This document shows positions 5,832 through 6,005 of a DNA stretch of 6,005 nucleotides, in pieces. The notes under the pieces are model-generated. The model ran no database searches. It saw nothing but the letters and a program-made list of their open reading frames with translations, and had not been told where the DNA came from. Positions within the stretch are counted from its first letter, which is position 1; each line of letters opens with the position of its first letter. The DNA is taken from NCBI GenBank assembly GCA_030445875.1, contig JASUSX010000136.1, forward strand, positions 1 through 6,005, read 5' to 3'. The translations under genes were made by a program, and so were the position numbers. The stretch comes from Clostridia bacterium. Lineage in GTDB: Bacteria > Bacillota > DSM-521 > Neomoorellales > Neomoorellaceae.

Positions 5832-6005
5832 TTAAGCGGTTGTTCTGTTAAAATAGCGCTGGAGGCTGGACTTTTTCCTGGCCGCGGTGTTGGGATGTAA
5901 GACACCTTTGGTGACTGCTTTATCAATGGCGCGGATGGCCTGGCGCAGGTTAACGGCAGCGTTATGATTATCACCCTGTTCCAGGGCGGTACGGAACTTC
6001 TTTAT
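5832..6005 (-). CDS. rpsT: 30S ribosomal protein S20, N-terminus cut by window edge
   Basis: Reading the minus strand from the right edge gives 57 residues and a TAA stop (5834-5832). The segment begins IKKFRTALEQGDN and contains AIRAIDKAVTKGVLHPNTAA followed by RKKSSLQRYF. This is the conserved C-terminal half of S20, a small basic helical protein that binds 16S rRNA in 30S assembly. S20 is usually about 85-90 residues, so about 30 N-terminal residues plus promoter and leader lie outside the window. The opposite orientation to holA matches the Bacillus arrangement, where rpsT is followed on its other side by the germination protease gene gpr. The identification is secure. Confidence 0.95.
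   Translation of the reverse strand: MKKFRTALEQGDNHNAAVNLRQAIRAIDKAVTKGVLHPNTAARKKSSLQRYFNRTTA

Overview
The window reads as chromosomal core sequence from a GC-rich, spore-forming, probably thermophilic Firmicute; my best guess from memory is a Moorella-like member of the Clostridia. The guess rests on the comEC-holA-rpsT neighbourhood typical of Firmicutes, strong AGGAGG-type ribosome binding sites, a TTG start, and a small spore-protein-like gene. No database search was possible, so the genus is inference.

Layout, left to right. Positions 2-862 (+) hold the 3' part of prmA, the ribosomal protein L11 methyltransferase, cut by the window edge. Positions 952-1917 (+) encode a complete BASS-family (bile acid:sodium symporter-like) transporter with an intact sodium-site motif set. 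Positions 1984-4413 (+) encode a full-length ComEC, the inner-membrane DNA channel of natural transformation, with OB-fold, competence and metallo-beta-lactamase domains. Positions 4534-5526 (+) encode HolA, the clamp-loader delta subunit, from a TTG start. These four genes point the same way with gaps of 66-120 nt and no convincing terminator between them, so partial co-transcription is likely. A 10-bp GC hairpin whose loop contains the holA stop codon closes the rightward block.

The last 460 bases point leftward. A 64-residue basic/acidic protein (5545-5739, -) carries a DYEFAAD segment resembling the site cut by the spore germination protease GPR in small acid-soluble spore proteins. Upstream of it lies the C-terminal part of rpsT, ribosomal protein S20 (5832-6005, -), cut by the window edge.

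Most genes are housekeeping and ordinary. The most interesting part is the 92-base gap between rpsT and the small gene. A C6 tract there can pair with the gene's unusual all-G Shine-Dalgarno, while a sporulation-type -10 element (CATAATA) sits between the two tracts. Transcripts reading through from rpsT would then carry a masked ribosome site, and transcripts starting locally would not. This is a hypothesis from sequence alone. I found no CRISPR array, insertion sequence, tRNA or phage element, and no evidence of a wholly new multi-gene system.
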